Assembly: GCF_003060865.1 (NCBI RefSeq)
Contig: NZ_CP028918.1
Span: 1,476,001-1,540,000, forward strand
Length of the DNA: 64,000 bases
Source: Gemmobacter aquarius
GTDB taxonomy: Bacteria; Pseudomonadota; Alphaproteobacteria; Rhodobacterales; Rhodobacteraceae
Direction: 5' to 3'
Positions within the stretch are counted from its first letter, which is position 1. Each line of letters opens with the position of its first letter. Below are positions 62,978 to 64,000 of this stretch, one piece after another. The position numbers and the translations under genes are program-made. The notes beneath the pieces were generated by a model. It ran no database searches. It was given only the letters and a program-made list of their open reading frames with translations, and was not told where the DNA came from.

Positions 62978-64000
62978 TTAGCCGTTCGAGCGTCGGGCGA
63001 ACATGCCTGCGTCTTCCGCCGCGCGGCGCAGGGCGCGGGATTTGTTGACGGTTTCCTGATATTCGGCCTCGGGGTCGCTGTCATAGACAACGCCGCCGCC
63101 CGCCTGAATATAAAGCGTCTCGTCCTTGAGCACGGCCGTTCGCAACGCGATGCAGAAATCCATTTCCCCATTCGCTGCGAAATAGCCCAAGCCCCCGCCA
63201 TAGATGCCGCGCTTTTCGGGTTCCAGCTCGTCGATGATCTCCATCGCGCGCACCTTTGGCGCACCCGAAACCGTGCCGGCAGGCAGGCCCGCCAACAGTG
63301 CCGATAGCGCATCTTCGCCGTCAGCGATTTCGCCCACGACGTTCGACACGATATGCATCACATGGCTGTAGCGTTCGATGATGAACTGTTCGGTCGGACG
63401 CACGGTGCCGAGTTTTGCGACCCGTCCCACATCGTTGCGCCCCAGATCGAGCAGCATCAGATGCTCGGCCAGTTCCTTCTGGTCGGCCAGAAGATCAAGC
63501 TCTAGCGCCTTGTCCTCTTCCGCCGTTGCGCCGCGTTTGCGGGTTCCGGCAATGGGGCGCACCGTCACCTCGCCGTCGCGCAGACGGACAAGGATTTCGG
63601 GGCTGGCGCCGATGACCTGAAAGCCGCCGAAGTTGAAGAAGAACATGAAGGGCGAAGGGTTGGTGCGACGAAGCGAGCGGTACAGTGCAAAGGGCGGCAG
63701 CTCGAATCGCTGCGCCCAACGCTGGCTGGGAACGACCTGAAAGATGTCGCCCGCGCGGATATAATCCTTGGCCTTTTCGACGGCGGCCTTGTAGCCGTCA
63801 TGCGTGAAATTCGACTGCGCTTCGCCCACGGGCCGTGCCTCGCCCAGATCACGCTGTGCCGGTGGTGCGCGGTCAAGGTCGCGCAGCGCGTCCATCACAC
63901 GCTCGGCGGCTTGGGCATAGGCTGCGCGGGCGGTCAGGCCCGATGCGGTCCAGGCGGGGGCGACGAGCGTGACCTCTCCCTTGACGCCGTCAAGCACGGC
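62978..64000 (-). CDS. trpE: Anthranilate synthase component I (5' end outside window)
   Basis: At least 341 C-terminal residues of TrpE, which makes anthranilate from chorismate. The chorismate-binding domain shows [43 protein letters not shown] and [14 protein letters not shown]. The N-terminal part with the tryptophan-feedback site, and any leader attenuator, lie beyond base 64000. Its stop faces the stop of the deacetylase gene 22 bases away. Confidence 0.96.
   Translation of the reverse strand, partial: AVLDGVKGEVTLVAPAWTASGLTARAAYAQAAERVMDALRDLDRAPPAQRDLGEARPVGEAQSNFTHDGYKAAVEKAKDYIRAGDIFQVVPSQRWAQRFELPPFALYRSLRRTNPSPFMFFFNFGGFQVIGASPEILVRLRDGEVTVRPIAGTRKRGATAEEDKALELDLLADQKELAEHLMLLDLGRNDVGRVAKLGTVRPTEQFIIERYSHVMHIVSNVVGEIADGEDALSALLAGLPAGTVSGAPKVRAMEIIDELEPEKRGIYGGGLGYFAANGEMDFCIALRTAVLKDETLYIQAGGGVVYDSDPEAEYQETVNKSRALRRAAEDAGMFARRSNG

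Noticed and set aside
1..64000. tRNA, rRNA, insertion sequence, prophage or integrase genes
   Set aside because: I looked for cloverleaf-like segments, transposase or integrase motifs and terminal repeats and saw none that I could support. The repeats found are short and non-coding.

Overview
The window looks like a chromosomal segment of an alphaproteobacterium of the Rhodobacteraceae (Rhodobacter, Gemmobacter or Tabrizicola type). It is GC-rich and densely packed, with many genes joined by 4-base ATGA overlaps. The gene families are typical of that group, and lexA is preceded by GTTC-N7-GTTC, the LexA box form known from Rhodobacter. I see no tRNA or rRNA gene, no transposase, no phage gene and no CRISPR array.

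Layout. 1-6.9 kb: a PDZ-domain secreted protein, malate synthase G, a photolyase-family protein coupled to a DUF2256 protein, glycerate 2-kinase and a GntR regulator. 7.1-11.0 kb: an amino-acid-type ABC importer (binding protein and permease, no ATPase) interleaved with an SRPBCC-like protein, a D-glutamate-cyclase-like hydro-lyase and a kynureninase-like enzyme. 11.3-31.9 kb: a large accessory catabolic island. A leftward operon holds an FAD oxidoreductase and a complete peptide-type ABC importer. A rightward operon holds an isatin-hydrolase-like enzyme, a second FAD oxidoreductase, a MarR regulator and an indolepyruvate-oxidoreductase-type pair. Next come a 2-aminobenzoyl-CoA monooxygenase/reductase, an SDR, a second MarR, an enoyl-CoA hydratase-like protein, an acyl-CoA dehydrogenase, a thioesterase and a Rid-family protein. 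32-46 kb: mostly housekeeping (sensor kinase, PepN, lytic transglycosylase, GatB, aminotransferase, ValS, membrane proteins, a TetR regulator). 46.5-51.6 kb: a polyamine locus (Lrp-type regulator, ornithine-decarboxylase-type enzyme, CoxL-like molybdoenzyme, N-carbamoylputrescine amidase). 51.7-64 kb: gltA, gltX, comEC, lexA, moeA, moaC, trpC, trpD, trpG, a divergent polysaccharide deacetylase and trpE, which runs off the right edge.

The most interesting inference is that the island encodes uptake and CoA-dependent aerobic breakdown of an indole- or isatin-type compound. Isatin would be hydrolysed to isatinate (2-aminobenzoylformate), a 2-oxoacid. The IorAB-like enzyme could decarboxylate it oxidatively to 2-aminobenzoyl-CoA, the substrate of the flavin monooxygenase/reductase encoded next. 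This would explain why no aryl-CoA ligase is present. It is a hypothesis from gene content, not a demonstrated pathway.

Two further patterns run across the window. A composite intergenic repeat (a CAAATATCC-type box, a G-rich hairpin and often a GATTTTTC/GAAAAATC palindrome) recurs in at least seven intergenic places and never in a gene in the same context. Two small genes carry apparent single-base losses in C or G runs, which may be assembly errors or true frameshifts.
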